12,000 nucleotides of DNA from positions 1 through 12,000 of the forward strand of contig JAEYUA010000174.1 of the NCBI GenBank assembly GCA_023433755.1. Reading direction: 5' to 3'. The notes below the pieces were generated by a model. The model saw only the letters and a list, made by a program, of their open reading frames with translations. It made no database searches and was not told the DNA's origin. Shown one piece after another: positions 6,248-12,000 of the stretch. The translations under genes and the position numbers were made by a program. How positions within the stretch are numbered: position 1 is the first letter of the stretch; each line of letters begins with the position of its first letter. This DNA is from Bacteroidota bacterium (GTDB taxonomy: Bacteria; Bacteroidota; Bacteroidia; Chitinophagales; Chitinophagaceae).

Positions 6248-7135
6248 ATGGAACTGCTTCCTATTCCCGTGGTGAACCAGGTAAGTGCACAGGAATTCAG
6301 GGATGAATATTTCAGCCAGCAAAAGCCGGTGGTGATTAAAGATCTTTCGAAAGAATGGCCTGCCTGGTCTAAATGGAATTGGGATTATTTTCAAGAACTG
6401 GTTGGGCACCAGAGAGTGGCGCTCTACAATAATATCAAAAGCGATGCTTATACTCCCATCAATAAAGCGGATGATTACAAAACCTTTGGTGAGTATATTG
6501 ACATGATCCGAAACGGTCCTGCCGGCTGGAGGATCTTTCTCTTCAATATTTTTGAACATGCTCCTGAACTGGTAAAGGATTTTACCTGGCCGGAACACCT
6601 GATGAAGGGATTTGTAAAAAAATATCCCATGCTTTTCGTGGCTGGGGCCTCTTCAATAACGCACATGCATTTTGATATTGATCTTTCCAATATTATGCAT
6701 ACCCAGTTTGCCGGAAGAAAACGTGTTCTGCTTTTCCCTTTTTCAGAGCAGCATAAATTATATCGGAAACCCTGGGAGGTTTTAAGTCTGGCTGATTTTT
6801 CAAATTATTATGATGATAACAGCAAACTTGATTTTAAACAGTTCCCAGCTTTGAAATATGCAAAGGGTTATGAGATTATTCTTGAACATGGAGATACGCT
6901 TTTTATGCCTGCCGGTTACTGGCATCATATGGAATACCTCGACAGTGGTTTCGCCATGAGCCTGCGTGCGCTGCAACCGGGACTTACGGGAAAACTCAAA
7001 GGGGCCTGGAATCTTTTTGGAATGCGGAGTATTGATACCGTCATGAAAAAGACCGTTCCGAAATGGTGGTATGAGAATAAGAAGAAGCGGATTTTTGAAA
7101 ACGCTGATAAAGCGATAAAGACTGATGCTCGTTAA
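6248..7135 (+). CDS. Cupin-like/JmjC 2-oxoglutarate-dependent hydroxylase, FIH-like
   Basis: This 295-residue protein has a JmjC/cupin_8 domain and the full active site of an Fe(II), 2-oxoglutarate oxygenase. The HxD pair is His141/Asp143 in HMHFD (139-143), and the distal metal histidine is His226 in GDTLFMPAGYWHHM (215-228). Compared with human FIH (Thr196, His199, Asp201, Lys214, His279), the spacing agrees. Thr138 sits three residues before His141, and Lys158 in GRKR sits at the 2-oxoglutarate-binding position. Such enzymes hydroxylate protein or tRNA side chains; the substrate here is unknown. There is no signal peptide, so it should act in the cytoplasm. The basic C-terminal tail (about 264-295) is rich in Lys and Arg. 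The gene diverges from yciO and converges on korB with a gap of 32 bases. I am sure of the fold and less sure of the function. Confidence 0.88.
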   Translation: MELLPIPVVNQVSAQEFRDEYFSQQKPVVIKDLSKEWPAWSKWNWDYFQELVGHQRVALYNNIKSDAYTPINKADDYKTFGEYIDMIRNGPAGWRIFLFNIFEHAPELVKDFTWPEHLMKGFVKKYPMLFVAGASSITHMHFDIDLSNIMHTQFAGRKRVLLFPFSEQHKLYRKPWEVLSLADFSNYYDDNSKLDFKQFPALKYAKGYEIILEHGDTLFMPAGYWHHMEYLDSGFAMSLRALQPGLTGKLKGAWNLFGMRSIDTVMKKTVPKWWYENKKKRIFENADKAIKTDAR

Positions 7136-7140
7136 CAGCT

Positions 7141-7168
7141 AATGGCCAATAGCCAATGGCCATTGGCC
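7141..7168. repeat. Palindrome GCCAATGGCCATTGGC at the convergent hydroxylase/korB gene ends
   Basis: A perfect 16-base palindrome lies at 7152-7167. It is preceded by a partial copy (AATGGCCAAT, 7141-7150), which lets GGCCAAT (7144-7150) pair instead with ATTGGCC (7162-7168). It fills most of the 32-base gap between two convergent stop codons, and its last base falls in the korB stop (7168-7170). Neither strand has a T-tract, so it is not a classic intrinsic terminator, although a hairpin at a convergent junction could still slow polymerase. Confidence 0.75.
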
Positions 7169-8205
7169 TACACAATCGTCCAGGTCTCATTCCCCTTCAA
7201 CAATTTATCGAGATCAGCAACCTTTTTTTCCTTAGCTCCTTCAATCTGTTGTTTCAGCATGTCTTCATACGTAGGCCTGATCGCCTGGTAAAAAACACCG
7301 AAAGGCCGTGGCAGGTGGTGTTCCATCTTTGGATCATCAAACATGCGGGTGAGTATCTGCGCTTTGTAAATATCATTTTCATCATGTACCCAGAGATCAG
7401 CCACACTGTGTCCTTCGTTCAGGCTTACCACTACCGGGGTGAATCCATCCAGTTTAATGCCTTTGTCTTTGTTGGCTCCAAATACCAGCGGCTGCCCGTT
7501 CTCCAGGAACAAAGCTTCTTCTGCCTTGGTTGATTTCTCGGTAAAGATTTCAAAAGCACCATCGTTGAAAATATTGCAGTTCTGGTAGATCTCCAGGAAG
7601 GAAGCGCCATGATGCGCATGCGCCCTCATCAGCATACTTTGAAGATGCTTGGGATCACGGTCCATGGACCTTGCCACGAAAGTTGCATCAGCACCCATGG
7701 CAAGCGCCAGCGGGTTGAATGGATGATCGATACTTCCGAAAGGAGTGGACTTTGTGATCTTGTTTTCTTCCGATGTGGGTGAATACTGCCCCTTCGTTAA
7801 TCCATAGATCTGGTTGTTGAACAGTAAAACGTTCACATCAAAATTGCGGCGCAGCAAGTGAATGGTATGATTGCCACCGATGCTGAGACTGTCACCATCT
7901 CCTGTTACAATCCAAACACTCAGGTCGGGCCTTGAAGCTTTTAGTCCGCTGGCAATGGCCGTTGCTCTTCCATGAATAGAATGCATGCCATATACATTCA
8001 TGTAATAAGGAAATCGTGAAGAGCAACCAATACCGGAGATGATCGCAATGTTCTCACGTGGAATGCCAAGTGTTGGCATCACTTTCTGTACCTGTGCCAG
8101 GATGGAATAATCACCGCAGCCGGGACACCAGCGTACTTCCTGGTCGGTTGCAAAATCTTTGGCGGTAAGTTGCGGTACTACAGTATTTGATGTAACAGTT
8201 TCCAT
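7168..8205 (-). CDS. korB: 2-oxoacid:ferredoxin oxidoreductase beta subunit (2-oxoglutarate type)
   Basis: The beta subunit holds thiamine diphosphate and a [4Fe-4S] cluster. With an alpha subunit it converts a 2-oxoacid, CoA and oxidised ferredoxin into an acyl-CoA, CO2 and reduced ferredoxin in the cytoplasm. The 345 residues have the family length. The cluster cysteines fit the known pattern: Cys27 and Cys30 in WCPGCGD (26-32), Cys61 in GIGCSSR (58-64), and Cys210 in YQNCNIF. The thiamine/Mg site is GDGDSLSIGGNH (102-113) with NNQIYGLTKGQ (130-140). Sequence points to the KorB branch, but 2-oxoglutarate versus another acid cannot be proved. The usual neighbour, the alpha subunit, is on neither side: upstream is an AhpD-like gene and downstream a convergent hydroxylase. 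The purine stretch AAGGAAG, 7 bases before the ATG, is an unusually good ribosome-site match for this phylum. Confidence 0.94.
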   Translation of the reverse strand: METVTSNTVVPQLTAKDFATDQEVRWCPGCGDYSILAQVQKVMPTLGIPRENIAIISGIGCSSRFPYYMNVYGMHSIHGRATAIASGLKASRPDLSVWIVTGDGDSLSIGGNHTIHLLRRNFDVNVLLFNNQIYGLTKGQYSPTSEENKITKSTPFGSIDHPFNPLALAMGADATFVARSMDRDPKHLQSMLMRAHAHHGASFLEIYQNCNIFNDGAFEIFTEKSTKAEEALFLENGQPLVFGANKDKGIKLDGFTPVVVSLNEGHSVADLWVHDENDIYKAQILTRMFDDPKMEHHLPRPFGVFYQAIRPTYEDMLKQQIEGAKEKKVADLDKLLKGNETWTIV

Positions 8206-8228
8206 TTTTAAACTTCCTTCTTTTTGAG

Positions 8229-8269
8229 ATCAACCCTATTTGAAAAAATATTTCTTGTGCCGGGTTGAT
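8229..8269. promoter_or_regulatory. 8-base inverted repeat ATCAACCC...GGGTTGAT upstream of korB
   Basis: ATCAACCC (8229-8236) and GGGTTGAT (8262-8269) are perfect reverse complements separated by 25 bases, with centres 33 bases apart, about three helical turns. The nearer arm lies 23 bases from the korB start. It overlaps a one-mismatch -7 box, TAGGGTTG on the minus strand (8231-8238). This arrangement could be paired operator half-sites or a leader hairpin. The remainder of the 138-base gap (8206-8343) holds a short hairpin, TAAGT/ACTTA (8309-8313/8322-8326), and a further one-mismatch box, TATATTTA on the minus strand (8296-8303). Confidence 0.35.
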
Positions 8270-8343
8270 GTTTTCAGGCGAACGCCGTTTCAGCTTAAAT
8301 ATAAGCATTAAGTTCTTTAGGACTTAGCCCTCAACGCCGGTTT

Positions 8344-8685
8344 TTACCCTTCATTCAATTCTTCCCAGTATTCTGCCGCTCTCCTGGTATGAGGGATCAC
8401 AATAGTGCCACCCACAATGTTGGCAACAGCAAAGATCTCATACATTTCTTCTGTCGTTACACCCAGCTCATGACTCTTACCAAGATGGTATTTGATACAG
8501 TCGTCGCAACGGAGCACCATGCTGGCCACCAGGCCAAGCATTTCCTTGGTTTTTTTATCAAGCGCACCTGCCTCGTAAGTATTGGTGTCGAGGTTCCAGA
8601 GCCTTTTCATCACCAGGTTGTTCTTGCTCAGGATCACCTCGTTCATCTTTTCCCTGTAATCGTTGAATTCCTGTACTAATGACAT
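8344..8685 (-). CDS. AhpD-like carboxymuconolactone decarboxylase-family protein
   Basis: This small all-alpha protein of 113 residues carries the AhpD-type redox motif: Cys60-x-x-Cys63-x-x-x-His67 (CDDCIKYH), with an upstream acidic residue (Glu48 in the helix KEMLGLVA). A glycine-rich turn (VGGTIVIPH, 91-99) follows. Family members form oligomers. Those with CxxC act as thiol peroxidases or reductants, as AhpD does for AhpC, while those without it are decarboxylases, so a redox role is more likely than carboxymuconolactone decarboxylation. No aromatic-degradation genes are nearby. It is transcribed towards korB on the same strand with a 138-base gap, so read-through is possible. It diverges from the cytochrome c gene across 103 bases. 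An exact -7 box precedes it. Confidence 0.88.
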   Translation of the reverse strand: MSLVQEFNDYREKMNEVILSKNNLVMKRLWNLDTNTYEAGALDKKTKEMLGLVASMVLRCDDCIKYHLGKSHELGVTTEEMYEIFAVANIVGGTIVIPHTRRAAEYWEELNEG

Positions 8686-8701
8686 CTGAAAATTTTACCT
8701 G

Positions 8702-8709
8702 CAAAAGTA
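8702..8709 (-). promoter_or_regulatory. Bacteroidota -7 promoter box TACTTTTG for the AhpD-like gene
   Basis: The minus strand reads TACTTTTG followed by CA, an exact fit to TAnnTTTG. It ends 16 bases before the AhpD-like start codon, which would give a leader of roughly ten bases. No clear TTTG is found 19-21 bases upstream. The same 103-base gap (8686-8788) must also hold the promoter of the divergent cytochrome operon, for which I see no exact box; TAAATTCA at about 8764-8771 is the nearest candidate. Confidence 0.55.
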
Positions 8710-8788
8710 CTGATAAGCCCCCGGCTTCGGTTGGCCCTGAGAGGCATCCCTGGATTTTTCTCTAAATTCAAAGAAAAATTTAACGATT

Positions 8789-9217
8789 ATGAGAAGATCT
8801 GTCCTGGTGGTGATGGTGCTGTCTGTTATCGTGTTGGTTACGCTTGCATTTAGCCGTCGAGAGGAGCCATGGAAGAACCTGAAGATATTGCCAAAAGACA
8901 TTACACAAAAACAGATGGACAGCGTGATGGATCATTTTTCAGTGGCATTGAATGTGGACTGTGGTTTCTGTCATGTTGAAAAAAACGGTGACATGGATTT
9001 TGCCCTGGATGATAACAAGCATAAGCTGATTGCCCGGGATATGATGAACATGACAAACGAGATCAATGATAAATATTTTGATTATACGGGAGCGAAAAGA
9101 ACCATCACCACGCAGTTGATGGTAACCTGTTATACTTGTCATAACGGAGAAAAAATGCCCGCGGTACAAAAATCGGAAGAGATCAAAAAATCAATAGGGC
9201 CATGGAAGGGAAATTAG
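8789..9217 (+). CDS. Small dihaem c-type cytochrome, reaction-centre cytochrome c subunit family
   Basis: This 142-residue protein has a basic, hydrophobic N-terminus (about 2-21) that acts as a signal peptide or membrane anchor, placing the rest in the periplasm. Two covalent haem sites are present: CGFCH (58-62) and CYTCH (114-118). Met85, Met86 and Met88 in DMMNMTNEI lie between them and are candidate axial ligands. The text WKNLKILPKDIT, followed by a helix, the first haem site and then VTCYTCHNG, matches the short proteins classed with the photosynthetic reaction centre cytochrome c subunit (CytoC_RC). These are common in non-photosynthetic Bacteroidota and Acidobacteria, so no photosynthesis is implied. 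It is presumably an electron carrier with unknown partners. Its 3' end overlaps gnd by 16 bases, which makes it the first gene of a cytochrome-gnd-zwf operon. Confidence 0.9.
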   Translation: MRRSVLVVMVLSVIVLVTLAFSRREEPWKNLKILPKDITQKQMDSVMDHFSVALNVDCGFCHVEKNGDMDFALDDNKHKLIARDMMNMTNEINDKYFDYTGAKRTITTQLMVTCYTCHNGEKMPAVQKSEEIKKSIGPWKGN

Positions 9218-10638
9218 ATTTTGGAATGGTAGGTATAGGGGTGATGGGATCCAACCTACTGCTCAACCTCGCCGATCATGGTTATGCCGTTATCGGTTTT
9301 GACCTGAAGCAGGAAAGAGCAGATCAACTGGTGTCTGCTGCCAGTGAAGGAACCGTGGTAAAGGGTACCATACATGTGGAAGAAATGGTAGCGGCATTGA
9401 AACGTCCGCGTAAGATCATGATGCTGGTGCCTGCCGGCAAGGCAGTAGACAGTGTGATCAACAATATTTTGCCCTACCTGCAAAAAGATGATATCCTGAT
9501 TGATGGCGGAAATTCTCATTTCAAAGACACTAACCGCAGGATTGCAGAGTTGCAGAATAAAGGCATCCACTTTTTCGGCATGGGAGTTTCCGGTGGAGAG
9601 ATGGGAGCCAGAACTGGTCCCAGCATGATGCCCGGTGGAGATGCCAATGCCTGGCAATACCTTAAGCCCCTGCTTGAAGCCATTGCGGCCCGTTCCAATG
9701 ATGTGCCCTGCGTGGCTTACATGGGTAATGGGGCGGCGGGTCACTATGTAAAAATGGTGCATAATGGTATTGAATATGCCATGATGCAAATGATCAGTGA
9801 AGTGTATGATCTTTTGCACCGCGGAGCCGAATTCACTAATGAAAACCTGCATGCGGTTTTCAAAGAATGGAATGAAGGCGCCCTGCAATCTTTTCTCATA
9901 CAGGTGACCTCTGATATTTTTAATACCCTCGATGATGAAACAGAAACGCCGCATGATTTCCTGGTAGATAAGATCCTGGACCAGGCAGGCAGCAAGGGTA
10001 CCGGCAAATGGACTTCACAGGAGGCAATGGACCTGCCTGTACCTGTTCCGTCAATAGACATGGCCGTGGCCATGAGGGATCTTTCTGTTTACAAAAAATT
10101 GCGGGTTACAGCGGCAAAGCTGTTCCAGCCACAGATCCATAAACTCGAAGTAAACGATAAGGCGCTTAAACAGGTTGAGAACGGCTTGCTGTTTTCTTTT
10201 GCCATAGCTTATGCACAAGGATTGAGCATGCTGCACAAGGCTTCTGAGGTACACCAGATGAACATTCCTCAAAAAGATGTGATAAGAGTCTGGAAAGCGG
10301 GCTGCATCATCAGGTCTGCATTGCTTGGCAATTTTGAACAGGCATTCTCTAAAGAGGAAAACCTTGAGAATATTTTACTGGATGCCGACATTGCTTCCAT
10401 GATGCAATCCCTGGAAAAAGACGCAAGGGCATTGACGGTGATGGGAATTGAAAGCGGCATTCCCATGGCCTGCCTATCAAGTGCACTGGCGTATTATGAT
10501 GCGCTGCGCAGTGAAAAAATGCCCATCAACCTGGTGCAGGCGCAAAGGGATTACTTCGGGGCGCACACCTACCAGCGAATTGACAGGGAAGGAGTTTTTC
10601 ATACTGAATGGAACGCGGATACAAAAAAATCATCATGA
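9202..10638 (+). CDS. gnd: 6-phosphogluconate dehydrogenase, decarboxylating
   Basis: The enzyme converts 6-phosphogluconate to ribulose 5-phosphate and CO2 while reducing NAD(P), in the oxidative pentose-phosphate pathway. At 478 residues it is the long (homodimeric) form. Motifs are the Rossmann GIGVMG (11-16), VSGGEMGARTGPSMMPGG (129-146), HYVKMVHNGIEY (181-192) with catalytic Lys184, Asn188 and Glu191, SKGTGKW (264-270), and QRDYFGAHTYQRID (448-461) with Arg449 and His455 at the substrate phosphate. After the second strand it reads Asp34-Leu35-Lys36, where NADP enzymes have Asn-Arg-Thr/Ser; an acidic residue there usually favours NAD. The ATG at 9202 gives the family N-terminus and overlaps the cytochrome gene by 16 bases. 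The stop overlaps the zwf start in an ATGA junction. Confidence 0.97.
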   Translation: MEGKLDFGMVGIGVMGSNLLLNLADHGYAVIGFDLKQERADQLVSAASEGTVVKGTIHVEEMVAALKRPRKIMMLVPAGKAVDSVINNILPYLQKDDILIDGGNSHFKDTNRRIAELQNKGIHFFGMGVSGGEMGARTGPSMMPGGDANAWQYLKPLLEAIAARSNDVPCVAYMGNGAAGHYVKMVHNGIEYAMMQMISEVYDLLHRGAEFTNENLHAVFKEWNEGALQSFLIQVTSDIFNTLDDETETPHDFLVDKILDQAGSKGTGKWTSQEAMDLPVPVPSIDMAVAMRDLSVYKKLRVTAAKLFQPQIHKLEVNDKALKQVENGLLFSFAIAYAQGLSMLHKASEVHQMNIPQKDVIRVWKAGCIIRSALLGNFEQAFSKEENLENILLDADIASMMQSLEKDARALTVMGIESGIPMACLSSALAYYDALRSEKMPINLVQAQRDYFGAHTYQRIDREGVFHTEWNADTKKSS

Positions 10639-12000
10639 CAATACCACCGGCTATCATTTATATTTTCGGGGGAAGCGGCGACCTTTCCTACAGGAAGCTT
10701 TTACCGGCATTATTCAATCTTTACCTTGATAACTACCTGCCGGAAAAATTCCTGATCGTGGGTGTGGGCCGCAGCAGTTATACCAATGCCAGCTACAAAA
10801 CCTTCATTCGTAAAGGACTGGTGGAACATTCGAGGCGCAGGGATAAGATAAAAGAAGGCTGGAAAGAATTTTCATCTCATCTTGAATATCTCAAAGCGGA
10901 TCTTTCCTCCGATAAAGTGTACACCAGCATGGGAGGCCGGATCAAAAAACAGGAAACTGCCTGGCAGGAAAAAGCCACTTCCATATTTTACATGTCGGTG
11001 GCTCCCCAGCTTGCGCCGGTGATCGCGGAAAAACTGCACAAGGCAAAACTTACATCACATCCTGAAAGATCCAGGATGGTTTTTGAAAAACCTTTCGGGC
11101 ATGACCTGGAAAGTGCAAGGGCGCTCAACACCAGGCTGGGGCAATTATTCAGGGAAGAACAGATCTACCGTATCGATCATTACCTCGGGAAAGAAACCGT
11201 TCAGAACATCCTGGCCATGAGGTTTGCCAATGCCCTGTTTGAACCGATATGGAACAGCAATTATATTGACCATATACAGATCACGGCTGCTGAAAGCATT
11301 GGCGTGGAAGACCGGGGCAGTTATTATGAAAGGTCAGGTGCCCTGCGGGATATGGTACAGAATCACATCCTCCAGTTATTGTGCATGATCGCGATGGAAG
11401 CGCCTGTAAGTTTTGATGCGGATGAAATCAGGAATAAAAAACTGGATGTGCTGAATGCCATTCGTAAATATGTACCGGATGAAGTGCACCATATGGCTGT
11501 GAGAGGGCAGTATGGAAAAGGATGGATGAAAGGCAAAGAAACAAAAGCATACCGCGAGGAGAAGGATGTAGACGCTTCATCAAATGTTGAAACCTTCGCG
11601 GCAGTAAAATTTTTCGTGGATAACTGGCGTTGGAAAAATGTTCCTTTTTATGTGCGTACAGGCAAATCATTGCAGGCCAAATCAACCCTCATAACGGTAC
11701 GATTCAAACAGGCGCCACAATATGCTTTTCCCGCCGAATCGGTTCATACCTGGAGGCCTAACAGGATCACCATCAGTATACAACCACAAATGGATATCAG
11801 GTTAAGGTTCCAGGCCAAAAAACCAGGACCTCACATGGTACTTCAACCGGTTGATATGGTATTCAGTTATTGGGAAGAATATGGTGATGATCATCCCGAA
11901 GCTTATGAAACCCTGCTCGAAGATGTGATCGAAGGAAATGCCACCCTTTTTATGCGGGCTGACCAGGTGGAAGCGGCCTGGAAGATCATCGAACCTATAC
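10635..12000 (+). CDS. zwf: Glucose-6-phosphate 1-dehydrogenase (3' end beyond window)
   Basis: The enzyme oxidises glucose 6-phosphate to 6-phosphogluconolactone with NADP or NAD, the first step of the oxidative pentose-phosphate pathway. The frame from the ATG at 10635 stays open to the window edge, giving 455 codons; the family is about 490-510 residues, so only the C-terminal few dozen are missing. Visible motifs are GGSGDLSYRKL (12-22) at the dinucleotide site, GVGRSSY (43-49) with Arg46 at the position that contacts the NADP 2'-phosphate, EKPFG (151-155), the active-site RIDHYLGKE (179-187, with Asp181 and His182), and catalytic base His244 in QNHILQ. The near-terminal text AYETLLEDVIEGNATLF is typical. 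It shares the ATGA overlap with gnd, implying translational coupling. A lactonase gene (pgl) would be expected next, outside the window. Confidence 0.96.
   Translation, partial: MTIPPAIIYIFGGSGDLSYRKLLPALFNLYLDNYLPEKFLIVGVGRSSYTNASYKTFIRKGLVEHSRRRDKIKEGWKEFSSHLEYLKADLSSDKVYTSMGGRIKKQETAWQEKATSIFYMSVAPQLAPVIAEKLHKAKLTSHPERSRMVFEKPFGHDLESARALNTRLGQLFREEQIYRIDHYLGKETVQNILAMRFANALFEPIWNSNYIDHIQITAAESIGVEDRGSYYERSGALRDMVQNHILQLLCMIAMEAPVSFDADEIRNKKLDVLNAIRKYVPDEVHHMAVRGQYGKGWMKGKETKAYREEKDVDASSNVETFAAVKFFVDNWRWKNVPFYVRTGKSLQAKSTLITVRFKQAPQYAFPAESVHTWRPNRITISIQPQMDIRLRFQAKKPGPHMVLQPVDMVFSYWEEYGDDHPEAYETLLEDVIEGNATLFMRADQVEAAWKIIEPI

Noticed and set aside
8111..8308. Short minus-strand frame covering the korB upstream region
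   Set aside because: It overlaps the korB 5' end in another frame, is low-complexity and has no recognisable motif. The gap is better explained as regulatory DNA.
8695..8901. Minus-strand frame across the AhpD-like/cytochrome divergent gap
   Set aside because: It is antisense to the cytochrome signal peptide, runs through the promoter gap and has no motif.
8789..9217. Photosynthesis link from the reaction-centre cytochrome family name
   Set aside because: Short family members are widespread in non-photosynthetic Bacteroidota, and no photosystem or pigment gene is present.
9256..9954. 232-codon open frame antisense to gnd
   Set aside because: It lies wholly inside a strongly conserved gene. 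Its translation shows no domain and has the His/Ile-rich look of an antisense shadow.
10448..10729. 93-codon frame spanning the gnd/zwf junction
   Set aside because: It is out of frame with both genes, whose motifs run continuously up to the ATGA overlap.
11060..11076. His-Pro-Glu-Arg-Ser-Arg stretch in zwf, recalling a known intergenic-repeat translation
   Set aside because: Only about six residues match, the reading frame continues directly into the conserved EKPFG motif, and no repeat DNA flanks it.

Overview
The window looks like a chromosomal, mostly housekeeping segment from a member of the Bacteroidota, most likely a Chitinophagia/Chitinophagaceae-type aerobe. The lineage call is inferred from several things. 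There is a COX15-type heme A synthase, a 2-oxoacid:ferredoxin oxidoreductase beta subunit of the KorB type, a small reaction-centre-type dihaem cytochrome c, and a gnd-zwf order seen in this phylum. Clear Shine-Dalgarno sites are absent, and two genes carry exact TAnnTTTG boxes, the Bacteroidota -7 element. No tRNA, rRNA, insertion sequence, integrase, phage gene or CRISPR array is visible. No intergenic gap exceeds 300 bases; the longest is about 206.

Layout. Bases 1-135 hold a hairpin built from heptamer repeats, directly in front of a diacylglycerol/sphingoid-kinase-family lipid kinase (136-1032, +). Convergent to it on the minus strand lies a probable two-gene unit: heme A synthase ctaA (4644-3544), then a large membrane-anchored patatin-like lipase (3497-1239). 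Ribonuclease HII (4756-5370, +) diverges from ctaA and is followed by an intrinsic terminator. A YciO/Sua5-family gene (6163-5546, -) ends inside a small palindromic tandem repeat and diverges from an FIH-like cupin/JmjC hydroxylase (6248-7135, +). That gene converges, across a palindrome, on korB (8205-7168, -). Behind korB is an AhpD-like gene (8685-8344, -). The right-hand end is a tightly packed plus-strand operon: dihaem cytochrome c (8789-9217), gnd (9202-10638) and zwf (10635 to beyond 12000, truncated by the window edge).

Functional picture. zwf and gnd supply the oxidative pentose-phosphate branch, and their 4-base and 16-base overlaps suggest translational coupling with each other and with the cytochrome. 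ctaA and the cytochrome point to aerobic respiration. korB needs an alpha subunit, which is not next to it here. I found no convincing new multi-gene system. The observations most worth a second look are: three unrelated palindromic short repeats at gene boundaries, the cytochrome c joined to the pentose-phosphate operon, an Asp-Leu-Lys cofactor motif in 6-phosphogluconate dehydrogenase that suggests NAD use, and a complete FIH-type active site in the hydroxylase beside yciO.
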